A DNA stretch of 45,368 nucleotides from Kiritimatiellia bacterium (GTDB lineage: Bacteria; Verrucomicrobiota; Kiritimatiellia; JAFGHX01), in contig JAFGHX010000297.1 in assembly GCA_016929905.1 (NCBI GenBank), forward strand, positions 1-45,368. Direction: 5' to 3'. Positions 37,854 to 45,368 of this stretch are shown here, one piece after another; within the stretch, counting starts at the first letter, position 1; each line of letters begins with the position of its first letter. Below the pieces are notes generated by a model that saw only the letters and a list, made by a program, of their open reading frames with translations, ran no database searches and was not told the origin of the DNA. Both the position numbers and the translations under genes were made by a program.

Positions 37854-39470
37854 ATGAAAGGCCGGGAAATGGCGGCGCTGGCGATCGTGATCGGTGGTCT
37901 GGTGGCCGGATGCGCGTGCGGCGCCGGCGGCGGGCTGGCGGCCGCCGCAGGCGCTTCGATCAAGGGCGACCACACCATCGGGACGCCGCAGCGTGAGGTC
38001 GCAGCGGCCGCACCGGCAGCTGGGCGCGCGCCGGCAACCGCGGAGCCGGCCGGCGGGCGGGTCACGTTCGTCGCGCCGGACGGGGACGACTCCAACCCGG
38101 GTACCGAAGACAAGCCCTGGCGGACGCTGCCGTATGCCTCGACGGAGTCGCGGCGGCCCGAGGCGGGCGACACCTTGTTCATCAAGGCGGGCACGTACGC
38201 TCATCCGTCGTTCTGGAAGATCCACACGCACGGAACCGCGGAGAAGCCGGCGGTATTCAAGGCGTACGGCGACGGCGAGGTGCGGATTACCTGCTCCACC
38301 TTGCTTGACCCCGACGGCTGGACGCACGTCAAGGGCGCCGTCTACAAGCACACGTTCGAGAAGCGGCCGGTGGCCGTGTTCCAGAATGGCATGCCGCTGG
38401 CCAGCCAGCACAACCAGGGCGATGCGATCCACAAAGTCGAGGATCTGTACCCCAACTCCTTCTTCAGGTCGGACAGCGCGCTGTACGTCTGGCTCGCCGA
38501 CGGGTCCGATCCGAAGAACTCGGCGATGCGCATCGCGCCCGCGCACGTGGCGATCCTGGACAAGGCCAGGCATGTGGTTCTGGACGGGTTGACGTTCGAA
38601 TACGGGTTCGTGGGGATCAAAGAGAACACACCGTCTGCGGACATCACGTTCCGCAACTGCACCTTCCGCTCTCTCGCCAGTCACGGCATATCGATGCCCG
38701 CGCCTTGTCTGGTCGAGAACTGCCGGTTCGTCAAGATCGGGGCCACCGAGCGGACCTGCGCCCTGCGGGGCGACTGGATCGGCGTGACCATCCGGAACAA
38801 CGTCTTCGAAGAGATTTCCGGCAACGCGATCCGCCAGTACGGCGATCCGGGTGCCCCGGGGCCAGGCGGCGAGATTTACGGCAACGTCTTCCGGCGCCCT
38901 GCGCCGTTCACCACGCGTGCCGCGCGCGACCGGTACGCGCCGGACGTGGTGCTCTGGGCGCGCAACAACAACTGGGTGTACAATAACGTGTTCTATGGCG
39001 AGGGCAGGCGGCCGGCGATGGTTCTGAAGGAGGCCAACAACCGCATCTTCAACAACACGTTCGTGGGGTGCCCGCCCGCGATCACATTCGCGCCGAAGAG
39101 CACCGCGAACTGGATCCAGAACAATATTCTCGTGGATAGCGGGTCGTTCTTCGAGTGGCCGGTCAACGCCATGCCGCAGAGGCTGGACCACAACCTCTAC
39201 TTCAGCACCGCCGGGGCGCCTCGGTGGCAGGCGGCCGGCGCCACGTATGCGAGTTTCGCCGAGTTCCAGCGGGCGAGCGGCGGCGGCAAGAACTCCCGTT
39301 GCGAGAATCCGCGGCTCGCCGGCGCGGTCGACGCCCGTCTGCAGCCGGACAGCCCCGCCATCGACAGAGGCGCCGCGGTGGCGGAGATCGCCGTCGACAA
39401 GGACGGGATCGCGCGTCCGCAGGGGCGAGGGCCCGATATGGGCGCGTATGAGTTCAGAGCGGCGAAGTGA
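37854..39470 (+). CDS. Exported parallel beta-helix lipoprotein 3
   Basis: A 538-residue protein with a lipoprotein signal (ALAIVIGGLVAGC, lipobox VAGC), then an alanine/proline-rich linker, the TFVAPDGDDSNPGTEDKPWR opening, a beta-helix (NWVYNNVFYGEGRRPAMVLK, NRIFNNTFVG) and the SPAIDRG...RPQGRGPDMGAYEF module. It is clearly a duplicate of protein 1, sharing the extra domain with FQNGMPLAS/FQNELPLVLS and WLADGSDPKNSAMR/WLSDGSHPKDAEIR. AAAGGAGGG precedes the ATG. The lipobox suggests anchoring where protein 1 may be released. Confidence 0.85.
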   Translation: MKGREMAALAIVIGGLVAGCACGAGGGLAAAAGASIKGDHTIGTPQREVAAAAPAAGRAPATAEPAGGRVTFVAPDGDDSNPGTEDKPWRTLPYASTESRRPEAGDTLFIKAGTYAHPSFWKIHTHGTAEKPAVFKAYGDGEVRITCSTLLDPDGWTHVKGAVYKHTFEKRPVAVFQNGMPLASQHNQGDAIHKVEDLYPNSFFRSDSALYVWLADGSDPKNSAMRIAPAHVAILDKARHVVLDGLTFEYGFVGIKENTPSADITFRNCTFRSLASHGISMPAPCLVENCRFVKIGATERTCALRGDWIGVTIRNNVFEEISGNAIRQYGDPGAPGPGGEIYGNVFRRPAPFTTRAARDRYAPDVVLWARNNNWVYNNVFYGEGRRPAMVLKEANNRIFNNTFVGCPPAITFAPKSTANWIQNNILVDSGSFFEWPVNAMPQRLDHNLYFSTAGAPRWQAAGATYASFAEFQRASGGGKNSRCENPRLAGAVDARLQPDSPAIDRGAAVAEIAVDKDGIARPQGRGPDMGAYEFRAAK

Positions 39471-39556
39471 GAAGGCCGTGCGGCAGCCTGGACCGCCGCA
39501 TGCCCTTCTGTCAGAGTGTTTGAGTGCCTGAGTGCCTTCTGGAAAGGAGTTGTATC

Positions 39557-40930
39557 ATGAAGACGGCAACGTCGCTGAGGATGAGTGTGGGGATTCTGCT
39601 CGGCCTGATGGCCGCGCGGGGCGCGTGCTTCGCCGAGGAACAGGCCGCCGCGGCCGAAACGCCGGGCGCGACCGAGGCCGAACGCCCGGCACCCGCCACG
39701 TACTACGCCGCGACCGACGGCGCGGACACCAACCCCGGCACGCAGGAGGCGCCGTTCCGGACGTTGCAGAAAGCGGTGGACAGCGTCAGAGCGGGGGATA
39801 CCGTCATCGTGCGCGGCGGCCGGTACGCAGGGTTCAGGACGCGCAACCTGCAGGGCGCGCCCGGCGCACCCATCACCATTCGCGCCGCTGACGGCGAGAA
39901 GGCGACCTTGGACGGGTTCATCACGCCGTCCAAGGGGCAGAGCGGCTACGTCATCATGCTGAGCGGCCTGTCGGCCTACCTCGTTCTTGACGGGCTCGAG
40001 ATCACCAACAGCGACCCCAAGCTTGACGAACTGCGCGCCGTCGAGTTGAACGACCAGGCAGACGCCAATGCGATGCTGGCACGGGCCAAGAAAGAACTCA
40101 CCGGCCCCGGCATGGCCATTCGCATGGAGGCGGGGCATCGGTCCCATCATGTCATCTTCCGCAATCTCGATGTGCATCGCTTTGCGCGCATGGGCTGGTC
40201 AACGGGCGACGTCTACCATTGCCAATGGCTGAACAACCACGTCTATGACCTCGGCCGCCCGTTTTCCGGCTACGCGTGGTATGTGAAGGGGGAGCACAAC
40301 GTCTGGCGCGGAAACATTGTGCACGACTGCAACTACGGCTTCCACCTCTACGGCAACTCCCGGGGCAGGCCGAACCCCACGAACGACTCGATCATCGAGA
40401 ACAACCTGATCTTTAACAACGGCCTCTGCTCAGCCTGGATCCATGGGTCGAACCGCGGGCTCCGGCGCAACGGGACCGCGTTCTATCTGAGCCCCGGCAG
40501 CGGGAACGTCATTCGCAACAACCTCCTGTTCAACAACTACAACGCGATGTACCTGACCGGTGAAAACAAGATCGTCAACAATACATTCCACCAGAACCGG
40601 AAGACGACCATTCTCAGCAAGAGCGCGAAGAACGTTATCGTCAACAACATCTTCTGCAGCACCGCCAAGAATGTGTTGCCCGCCGGCACCGCGTTGAACA
40701 ACAACGTGACGGACGACCCGCTGTTCGTCGACGCCGCCGCGGGTGACTACCACCTGCAGGCGAAATCGCCCGCCATCGACGCGGGAGTCGCGCTTCCCGA
40801 GGTCACAGAGGACTTTGACGGCGTGACGCGGCCTCAAGGAGCCGGCTGTGATGCGGGGGCCTACGAATACAAGCCGGGTAGCGGCGGAAGGGCGGCCCCC
40901 GCGACGCTGAGCAGATTGCTCCGGCCTTGA
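39557..40930 (+). CDS. Exported parallel beta-helix protein 4
   Basis: A 457-residue exported protein, signal MSVGILLGLMAARGACFAEE, then YYAATDGADTNPGTQEAPFR, a beta-helix with many N-x-x-F/L-N-N turns (NVIRNNLLFNNYNAMYLTG, NKIVNNTFHQN, NVIVNNIFCST) and the terminal SPAIDAG...RPQGAGCDAGAYEYK. A distinctive insert (DPKLDELRAVELNDQADANA) is unlike the other three. GGAAAGGAG precedes the ATG. A period-8 array (GAGTGCCT) lies just upstream at 39514-39537. Confidence 0.85.
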   Translation: MKTATSLRMSVGILLGLMAARGACFAEEQAAAAETPGATEAERPAPATYYAATDGADTNPGTQEAPFRTLQKAVDSVRAGDTVIVRGGRYAGFRTRNLQGAPGAPITIRAADGEKATLDGFITPSKGQSGYVIMLSGLSAYLVLDGLEITNSDPKLDELRAVELNDQADANAMLARAKKELTGPGMAIRMEAGHRSHHVIFRNLDVHRFARMGWSTGDVYHCQWLNNHVYDLGRPFSGYAWYVKGEHNVWRGNIVHDCNYGFHLYGNSRGRPNPTNDSIIENNLIFNNGLCSAWIHGSNRGLRRNGTAFYLSPGSGNVIRNNLLFNNYNAMYLTGENKIVNNTFHQNRKTTILSKSAKNVIVNNIFCSTAKNVLPAGTALNNNVTDDPLFVDAAAGDYHLQAKSPAIDAGVALPEVTEDFDGVTRPQGAGCDAGAYEYKPGSGGRAAPATLSRLLRP

Positions 40931-40992
40931 GAGCCGGCGCCACGTGTGCGCCCCCCGACCAGCCGAAGGCGGACTGCCGGACCGAGTAGGCT

Positions 40993-41388
<396 letters not shown>

Positions 41389-41587
41389 AGCGGCCCGTCA
41401 GGGCCCCCTGCGGCAAAGGCAGAGGCCGATATGGCGCAGGTGGCACTCGCGATTCTGGGACTGCGTCGGGCTGCCGTGACCATCCTCTACCGCCTCCTGT
41501 GCCGATACTGTCTGGTCAGGAACCGCCCGGCAGGATAGACTGGCCCCACCCGCAAATGAGGCGGGGCTGGCCGAGGGAGGCATTCGC

Positions 41588-42565
41588 GTGCCGGAAACAG
41601 GGAAAAGCGATCGGAGACGTTCCCGGCAGGCCCAAGCCGTGAATTTCGCGCGCCACGCTTTGCCGCCCGAGTTCCCGGTGCACTTCTGGATGCGCCGCTC
41701 CGTAGACGACGGAGTGCGCACCCGCCGCAACGTGATCGGGCGTCACAACGGATTGGAGATCGGCTACTGCCACGAGGGGGAAGGCGTTCTGCTGGTCGGC
41801 GACCGGGTCTTCCCGTTCGGCCCGCGCTATGTGTCCGTCGTCCCGCCCTTGAGCCCGCACAGCACGCTGAGCCGCAAAGGCACACGGAGTCTGTGGTCGA
41901 TCTTCCTGACGGACCCGGCCAGTCTGCTCGGCGCGCCCGGCAGCGATGAGGCGCTGTACGATACGACCTTCTTCTCCGCGCCCGGGTTCCCCAACCTGCT
42001 GTCTCCGGCGCGGCACCCGGAAATCGAGCGGCTCGCGGCGAAGATCCTGCAGGAGAATGAGCGGCGCGACACGCATTACGAACAGGCGATTCGCGCCTAT
42101 TGCCGGGCCCTGCTCGTCGAATTGAGCCGGGTGGCGGGGGGAGCGCCGGCGCACGGGCCCGCCTTCCGCGCGGACTTGCTCGAACGCGTGCGCCCGGCGC
42201 TCGAATACGTCCAGGCGAACTATGCCGGGAATCTCTCCGTCAGCACATTGGCGGCGTTGTGCCACATGAGCAAGCCGCGCTTCCACTCGGTCTTCAGGCA
42301 GGCCATGGGCAAAGCGCCGCATCAGCATCTGACCGAATTCCGGGTCGCCATGGCGTGCCTCGAACTGATGCGGGACGAGAAGACGGTCGAGACGATCGCG
42401 TGGGACAACGGGTTCTCGAGCGTGCCGTGTTTCGTGCGCAGCTTCAAGGACATCCTGGGCGCCGCGCCCAGAACCTGGGCCAGGCGGCAGGCCGCCGGCG
42501 AAACCGGCCGCCCCCGCCGGCGGCAACGCCCGCGGCCCTCTTCGAGGGGCGTAACGGGCGCCTGA
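41588..42565 (+). CDS. AraC-family transcriptional regulator
   Basis: A 325-residue regulator. The N-terminal half is a cupin-type ligand-binding domain (IGYCHEGEGVLLVGDRVFPF, PLSPHSTLS). The C-terminal AraC double helix-turn-helix begins near residue 200 (VQANYAGNLSVSTLAALCHM, SKPRFHSVFRQAMG, TVETIAWDNGFSSVPCFVRS, FKDILGAAPRTW). The last 30 residues are arginine- and proline-rich. The GTG at 41588 follows AGGGAGG. AraC cupin proteins often control sugar-catabolic genes; its neighbours on either side are remnants, so its target is unclear, perhaps the beta-helix run. Confidence 0.92.
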   Translation: MPETGKSDRRRSRQAQAVNFARHALPPEFPVHFWMRRSVDDGVRTRRNVIGRHNGLEIGYCHEGEGVLLVGDRVFPFGPRYVSVVPPLSPHSTLSRKGTRSLWSIFLTDPASLLGAPGSDEALYDTTFFSAPGFPNLLSPARHPEIERLAAKILQENERRDTHYEQAIRAYCRALLVELSRVAGGAPAHGPAFRADLLERVRPALEYVQANYAGNLSVSTLAALCHMSKPRFHSVFRQAMGKAPHQHLTEFRVAMACLELMRDEKTVETIAWDNGFSSVPCFVRSFKDILGAAPRTWARRQAAGETGRPRRRQRPRPSSRGVTGA

Positions 42566-42619
42566 GCCGCGCAGCCGCTGTCTCGCGATTCAATCCTCGG
42601 CAAAATGGGTGCAGAGAAT

Positions 42620-42808
42620 CTACATCCGGCCGAAACCCGGTACGAGGACGCTCAGGAAGCCAAGGAGGAACAGAAGGATCCGCGCCCGTCACGGCACGGC
42701 GAAATGGCCGGAAGCGAAGACGCCCAGACCCATCGCGCCGACGAGAGTCAGCGTGACCAGCGGGTCGTTGTATCTTCCTGTGTCCTTCCAGAATTTGGGT
42801 AGTCTCAT
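42620..42808 (-). pseudogene. Small two-helix membrane protein interrupted by TGA
   Basis: The reverse strand from ATG 42808 reads MRLPKFWKDTGRYNDPLVTL then TLVGAMGLGVFASGHFAVP, meets TGA at 42689-42691, and continues in the same frame as RARILLFLLGFLSVLVPGFG before TAG at 42620-42622. Both pieces are hydrophobic and would make a 62-residue hairpin of two helices if TGA were read as Trp. Other genes in the window use TGG for Trp and TGA for stop, so a recent nonsense mutation is likeliest. The rest of the gap 42566-42903 shows nothing recognisable. Confidence 0.45.
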
Positions 42809-42903
42809 TTGCGCGTCACGCCGAACGATCGCGGTTCATGCGCTCCCGTTGGTGCGTCCGCGCGCCATACCGGAGTCGCGATGCAGCCGGATGTTCGGCC
42901 CGA

Positions 42904-43122
42904 TCATGACGCCCACTTGATCTGCAATTTCTTGTGACGCAGGGCGCAGTCCCTCAGGTAGAGATTAATGAGGCTCTGATAGGGCATGCCAAGCTCAGTC
43001 GCCAGCGACTTGAAGTAGGCGATCGTGGATTTGTCCAAGCGCATCGTGACCGGTCGCTTCAACTGCTTGACGTAGGGATTCTTCTGTCCCTTCATATTCC
43101 CAAAATCGTAATGCTTTCTCAT
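42904..43122 (-). CDS. brnA: BrnA-type antitoxin
   Basis: A 72-residue ribbon-helix-helix protein: KRPVTMRLDKSTIAYFKSLA, then GMPYQSLINLYLRDCA, the usual BrnA/CopG-type DNA-binding and dimerisation core. It would bind and neutralise the BrnT toxin and repress the operon. It lies directly downstream of brnT with three bases between, the normal order for this system (toxin first). Confidence 0.88.
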   Translation of the reverse strand: MRKHYDFGNMKGQKNPYVKQLKRPVTMRLDKSTIAYFKSLATELGMPYQSLINLYLRDCALRHKKLQIKWAS

Positions 43123-43125
43123 GAT

Positions 43126-43410
43126 TCAGCTCCAGTAGTCCGCCCGTTCCCGTTTGTTGGCTTTTCGGGCTGAAATGATTCGGATTACCGAATCGTCAAC
43201 CCGGTAACAATGACACACGACGAGGACCCGAAGCGTGAAACTCATTCCCAGCATCAGAAACCGATCCTCGTCATCTGAGTGATCCGGATCGAAGAAGCGA
43301 ACGGCGTTCTCGTCGAGGAAGACCGTCTGGGCCTCCTCGAAGGAGACGTTGTGCCTCCGCTTGTTCTCCCGGTTCTTCCGCTCGTCCCATTCAAAATGGA
43401 TGTCGCTCAT
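43126..43410 (-). CDS. brnT: BrnT-type toxin
   Basis: A 94-residue RelE/ParE-like ribonuclease toxin of the BrnT family: FEWDERKNRENKRRHNVSFE, EAQTVFLDENAVRFFDPDHS, and RIISARKANKRERADYW at the end, all standard landmarks including the R-x-I-S-A-R-x-A motif. BrnT cuts RNA and blocks translation when free. No Shine-Dalgarno sequence precedes the ATG; the promoter places the transcription start on or next to the A of the start codon, so translation is probably leaderless. Confidence 0.9.
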   Translation of the reverse strand: MSDIHFEWDERKNRENKRRHNVSFEEAQTVFLDENAVRFFDPDHSDDEDRFLMLGMSFTLRVLVVCHCYRVDDSVIRIISARKANKRERADYWS

Positions 43411-43445
43411 ATGTACACTGTACGTACGATAGCGCGGCTCGTCAA
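43411..43445 (-). promoter_or_regulatory. brnTA promoter with overlapping TGTAC operator
   Basis: On the reverse strand, TTGACG (43440-43445) and TACAGT (43417-43422) are separated by exactly 17 bp. The start codon of brnT begins seven bases after the -10. The -10 lies within a run of palindromic GTAC words (TGTACACTGTACGTACG), which would suit repression by the BrnA dimer with BrnT. Confidence 0.55.
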
Positions 43446-43539
43446 GTCGTTTCTTGAGGCGCCGAACGCTGAACTGACGCGCTCCGGGCAGGCCGCGGCG
43501 CGGCCTGCCCGGAGTCGGGTCCAGTTTGACGTGGGCTAT

Positions 43540-43953
43540 CTACACCTTTCGGGTGTGCAATCCCGCACGCTTTGCCGCGTCGAGTTGCCTCTTGTCGGAT
43601 GAAACAAACAGGTCTGCTGCCCATTCGAGTGCGCAGCCGACGTGCAACGCGTCCAGCGCACGTGCAGGGCTCCTCTCCAGGACGCTGATGGATGATCCAA
43701 CCACGGACGTGGTCAGGTTGATGATGTCTGCATCGCGCACATCCTCGAGCAGGCGCCCCTTGGCGGAGTTGTACTGAGCTCGCGTGAGCGTGCGTTCCCG
43801 CCGCCGGCGGTTCAGCGCCGACACGATCTGCGGTACGCACAACACGCTCAGGCCAAGCTCCGTGGCCTCCGCGCAGGTTGCCTCGACCGTGTCGCTTCCC
43901 GCCTCGTTGATGAAACGCTTCGCGAAGGAAGAGGAGTCAAAATACGCCTTCAC
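43540..43953 (-). CDS. PIN-domain toxin (VapC-like)
   Basis: A 137-residue PIN-family ribonuclease. Acidic residues of the fold are in AYFDSSSFAKRFI (residue 5 region), RALDALHVGCA and LFVSSDKRQLDAA, as in VapC toxins. The GTG at 43953 overlaps the antitoxin reading frame by 17 bases, with AGGAG inside the antitoxin end, so translation is coupled. It would be neutralised by the Phd-type protein just upstream. A longer open frame that starts at 44118 is a shadow of the antitoxin gene. Confidence 0.88.
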   Translation of the reverse strand: MKAYFDSSSFAKRFINEAGSDTVEATCAEATELGLSVLCVPQIVSALNRRRRERTLTRAQYNSAKGRLLEDVRDADIINLTTSVVGSSISVLERSPARALDALHVGCALEWAADLFVSSDKRQLDAAKRAGLHTRKV

Positions 43954-44176
43954 GCCTTCGCTCCTCCAGAATCGCAGAAGAAAGCTCCGCGCCCTTCGCT
44001 GACAAACGCAGGGCAGGTCTCTTCCATGATGGTTGTGAGTGCTTCGCACTCGCCACCGGACAGACCTCGGCGATCGGGTGTCCGTGTCGAAGGACAAGCA
44101 GCGTCTCGCCGTGTTCAACTTCCGTCAACATGCCGGAGGCATGGCTGCGGAATTCCGTCAACGTCACCGTCTTCAT
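43937..44176 (-). CDS. Phd/YefM-type antitoxin
   Basis: A 79-residue antitoxin: MKTVTLTEFRSHASGMLTEV, GETLLVLRHGHPIAEVCPV, the standard Phd/YefM N-terminal DNA-binding fold, followed by a flexible C-terminus that wraps the toxin. The ATG is preceded by GGAGG at 44183-44187, six bases upstream. It shares its transcript with the overlapping PIN toxin. Confidence 0.88.
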   Translation of the reverse strand: MKTVTLTEFRSHASGMLTEVEHGETLLVLRHGHPIAEVCPVASAKHSQPSWKRPALRLSAKGAELSSAILEERRREGVF

Positions 44177-44191
44177 CCTGCACCTCCACTA

Positions 44192-44228
44192 TGTACAGAA
44201 GTGTACAGTATTCTGTGCAGAACATCAA
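44192..44228 (-). promoter_or_regulatory. Promoter and TGTACA operator of the Phd-PIN module
   Basis: On the reverse strand TTGATG (44223-44228) and TACACT (44200-44205) are separated by 17 bp. Two TGTACA words at 44192-44197 and 44202-44207, ten bases apart, overlap the -10 and start site. This is the usual position for an autorepressing antitoxin site. The same TGTAC word occurs in the brnTA promoter. Confidence 0.55.
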
Positions 44229-44241
44229 TCCTTGAATCTTG

Positions 44242-44417
44242 GCCAACAGCAATTTTCATTATGGCGGCGCCCCCGTGAAATCCGTTCGTAGTCAAGCCCG
44301 CAAGGGCTGTCCGTACACGCCTCTTGCCCCGGGAACGCCCCTCACGGGGCTTCCACCACAGGCGGATCTTCGACACTGCAAACGGGCGCAACGCCATAAT
44401 GAGAATTCCTGCTTGGC
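44242..44417. mobile_element. MITE-like element with terminal inverted repeats
   Basis: Left end 44242-44266 and right end 44392-44417 are near-perfect inverses: GCCAA, CAG, AATT and TCATTATGGCG match in order, with one single-base gap and two substitutions. They enclose 125 bp without an open frame but with internal stems (AGCCCGCAAGGGCT). The size of about 176 bp suits a miniature inverted-repeat element. I see no clear target-site duplication. It sits just upstream of the Phd promoter. Confidence 0.5.
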
Positions 44418-44431
44418 GACGAACCGATCAG

Positions 44432-44473
44432 CACTCACCATTTTGCGCGGCGACGCGCAAATATGGTGGAGTG
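44432..44473. terminator. Hairpin downstream of the small membrane-protein gene
   Basis: CACTCACCATTTTGCGCG at 44432-44449 pairs with 44454-44473 around a GCGA loop with two single-base bulges. It lies 19 bases past the end of the leftward gene at 44493 and is the likely terminator. Confidence 0.5.
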
Positions 44474-44492
44474 CATGGTTGTGCGTGTCATT

Positions 44493-44858
44493 CTAGGTGC
44501 GATTGAATTTCCTGAGTTTCGCCCGACGTCTGAGTCCGGATCCCAGCAGCCACGCGCCCACTAGAAAGCCCCACGGCCAGAATCGGGCAAATCGAGTCTC
44601 GACAAGAGACGAGAGGGTAACCACTGTCAAACCGATAGACAAGACCAAGAGGGCGACTCCAGACGTGATTGCGTGGGTGCACGCGCGGCGTTCGTTACGG
44701 GTATACCGTTCGAACAGTCCAGAAATGGACTCTTCTTCCAGACCACGCTCGGCGAGGATCTCTGAGACCGCGCGGCGATGAGTGCCCTGCTTGGCCAGAC
44801 TGTAGAGAACCCCGCTGGCGCGACTCAGTTCGTCCGCGCTGGGTTTGTCGTTGGACAT
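44493..44858 (-). CDS. Small membrane protein of unknown function
   Basis: A 121-residue protein. The first half is charged and helical (SRASGVLYSLAKQGTHRRAV, EILAERGLEEESISGLF), perhaps a small cytoplasmic domain. Two membrane helices follow (AITSGVALLVLSIGLTVVTL and FWPWGFLVGAWLLGSGL) with a basic tail. I do not recognise the family. The ATG at 44858 is chosen; a GTG at 44873 is an alternative and neither has a good Shine-Dalgarno sequence. It lies between a MITE-like element and an IS110 remnant. Confidence 0.65.
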   Translation of the reverse strand: MSNDKPSADELSRASGVLYSLAKQGTHRRAVSEILAERGLEEESISGLFERYTRNERRACTHAITSGVALLVLSIGLTVVTLSSLVETRFARFWPWGFLVGAWLLGSGLRRRAKLRKFNRT

Positions 44859-44940
44859 TCTCTTCTCTCGCACAACGTGCTGCCTCAGGCGCGCGGTCTA
44901 CCGCGTCGCCTGGTACCGTTTGTTCCCGTGGCTGATGGGC

Positions 44941-44982
44941 GGAACGGGCAGCCAGTTTCCCAACTGGCTGGCTGCCCGTTCC
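44941..44982. ncRNA. Perfect 15-bp hairpin in the IS110 leader, possible guide RNA part
   Basis: Arms GGAACGGGCAGCCAG (44941-44955) and its inverse (44968-44982) enclose a 12-base loop. It lies 163 bases before the IS110-type start codon. In IS110 elements a bridge RNA is encoded in this upstream region, so this stem may be part of one. This is inferred from position and shape only; a plain terminator for either strand is also possible. Confidence 0.25.
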
Positions 44983-45145
44983 GGTCTCAAGCAGGGGAGC
45001 GCATTCATTTCGAAGAGGGTGCCTCCCTGACAAGCTCAGGCAAAAAGAGCCACTGTGCGCGGAGCGCACATGGCATACACTGAGTGCAGAGACATCAGGT
45101 TGTTCCAGTGCACGGGGCGCTGGGCCTGTGTCATAGGAGGCACTC

Positions 45146-45368
45146 ATGAGGAGTATTTTCAGGCGTAGGAACCCGGATGTCCAGGCTTTGTTTCAAGCAG
45201 CTGGCCGTCCCGAGAAGGTCATGTGTGTGGCTTTATATTACGCGAAGAAGGAGCACACCGCCCTGGTTTGTGACGGCACCGGCCGTCCGCTGCGGATGCG
45301 GCGGCATGGGTGCCGGAGCCCCGTTGCGCGAGGCGGCACATACCGCCCAGGTATGCGCCGCCTCGCAC
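45146..45368 (+). pseudogene. N-terminal part of an IS110-type transposase, damaged
   Basis: An ATG with AGGAGG at 45135-45140 opens MRSIFRRRNPDVQALFQAAG, then VALYYAKKEHTALVCDGTGR, which matches the start of IS110-type DEDD transposases (usually VALDxAKKEHTALxCxG). The first catalytic Asp appears as Tyr. After LRM near 45300 the frame stays open to the window edge but no longer resembles a transposase and runs into a hairpin, so the gene seems truncated rather than merely cut by the window. Confidence 0.6.
45328..45366. repeat. 17-bp hairpin at the window end
   Basis: GCGAGGCGGCACATACC (45328-45344) pairs with GGTATGCGCCGCCTCGC (45350-45366) with one mismatch and a five-base loop. It interrupts the IS110 homology and may be the end of another repeat or element. 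Confidence 0.55.

Noticed and set aside
42620..42808. Genome-wide recoding of TGA as tryptophan
   Set aside because: Trp is encoded by TGG throughout the other genes, and several intact genes end in TGA.

Overview
The window is GC-rich bacterial DNA (visibly about two-thirds GC). It carries many long secreted proteins of unusual architecture, GH20-like and DUF4838 proteins, a tandem set of secreted parallel beta-helix proteins with a C-terminal SPAIDxG...GAYEF module, and intergenic arrays of 7- or 8-base degenerate repeats. This mix fits the PVC superphylum or a neighbouring phylum (Planctomycetota, Lentisphaerota, Kiritimatiellota, Verrucomicrobiota). That is an inference; there is no rRNA or other phylogenetic marker beyond an isoleucyl-tRNA synthetase. 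I saw no tRNA, rRNA or CRISPR array.

Left block (269-19838). A leftward LacI-type regulator faces a rightward run of seven exported proteins: a GH20-like glycosidase, a DUF4838 protein, a 1539-residue protein with a GH42-like barrel and two GATase-like modules, an unrecognised secreted protein, an SGNH hydrolase, a second GH20-like paralogue and an unrecognised lipoprotein. The divergent promoter has two CACGTG palindromes exactly 20 bp apart overlapping the -35 box. The block looks like a glycan-degradation locus aimed at an amino-sugar and/or uronic-acid polymer, without its own transporters.

Middle block (20330-31555). A VTC-domain protein is followed by a very hairpin-rich intergenic region and then a leftward series: SDR dehydrogenase, a class II aldolase homologue with two of three zinc ligands replaced, and isoleucyl-tRNA synthetase with altered HIGH and KMSKS motifs. 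Further right, still leftward, are a small ArsR-type regulator preceded by a 32-bp near-perfect AT palindrome, a second LacI-type regulator and a GH116-family glycosidase.

Right block (31808-42565). This holds a class I amidotransferase-type hydrolase (PuuD family), a tandem GNAT acetyltransferase, a phytase-like esterase/propeller protein, four consecutive exported beta-helix paralogues, the 3' remnant of a carbon-nitrogen hydrolase and an AraC regulator.

Right edge (42566-45368). This is an accessory/mobile zone: a small membrane-protein frame broken by an in-frame TGA, a BrnT/BrnA toxin-antitoxin pair with a promoter implying a leaderless mRNA, a Phd/VapC-type pair, a MITE-like element with 25-26-bp terminal inverted repeats, a small two-helix membrane protein, and the start of a damaged IS110-type transposase.

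Intergenic spaces are full of dispersed repeats: perfect stems with three-base loops, a roughly 160-bp repeat starting GGAGGGCGAGCGTCTCGCGA, and short-period arrays with TGGA or GGTC cores. They account for most sequence that genes do not.
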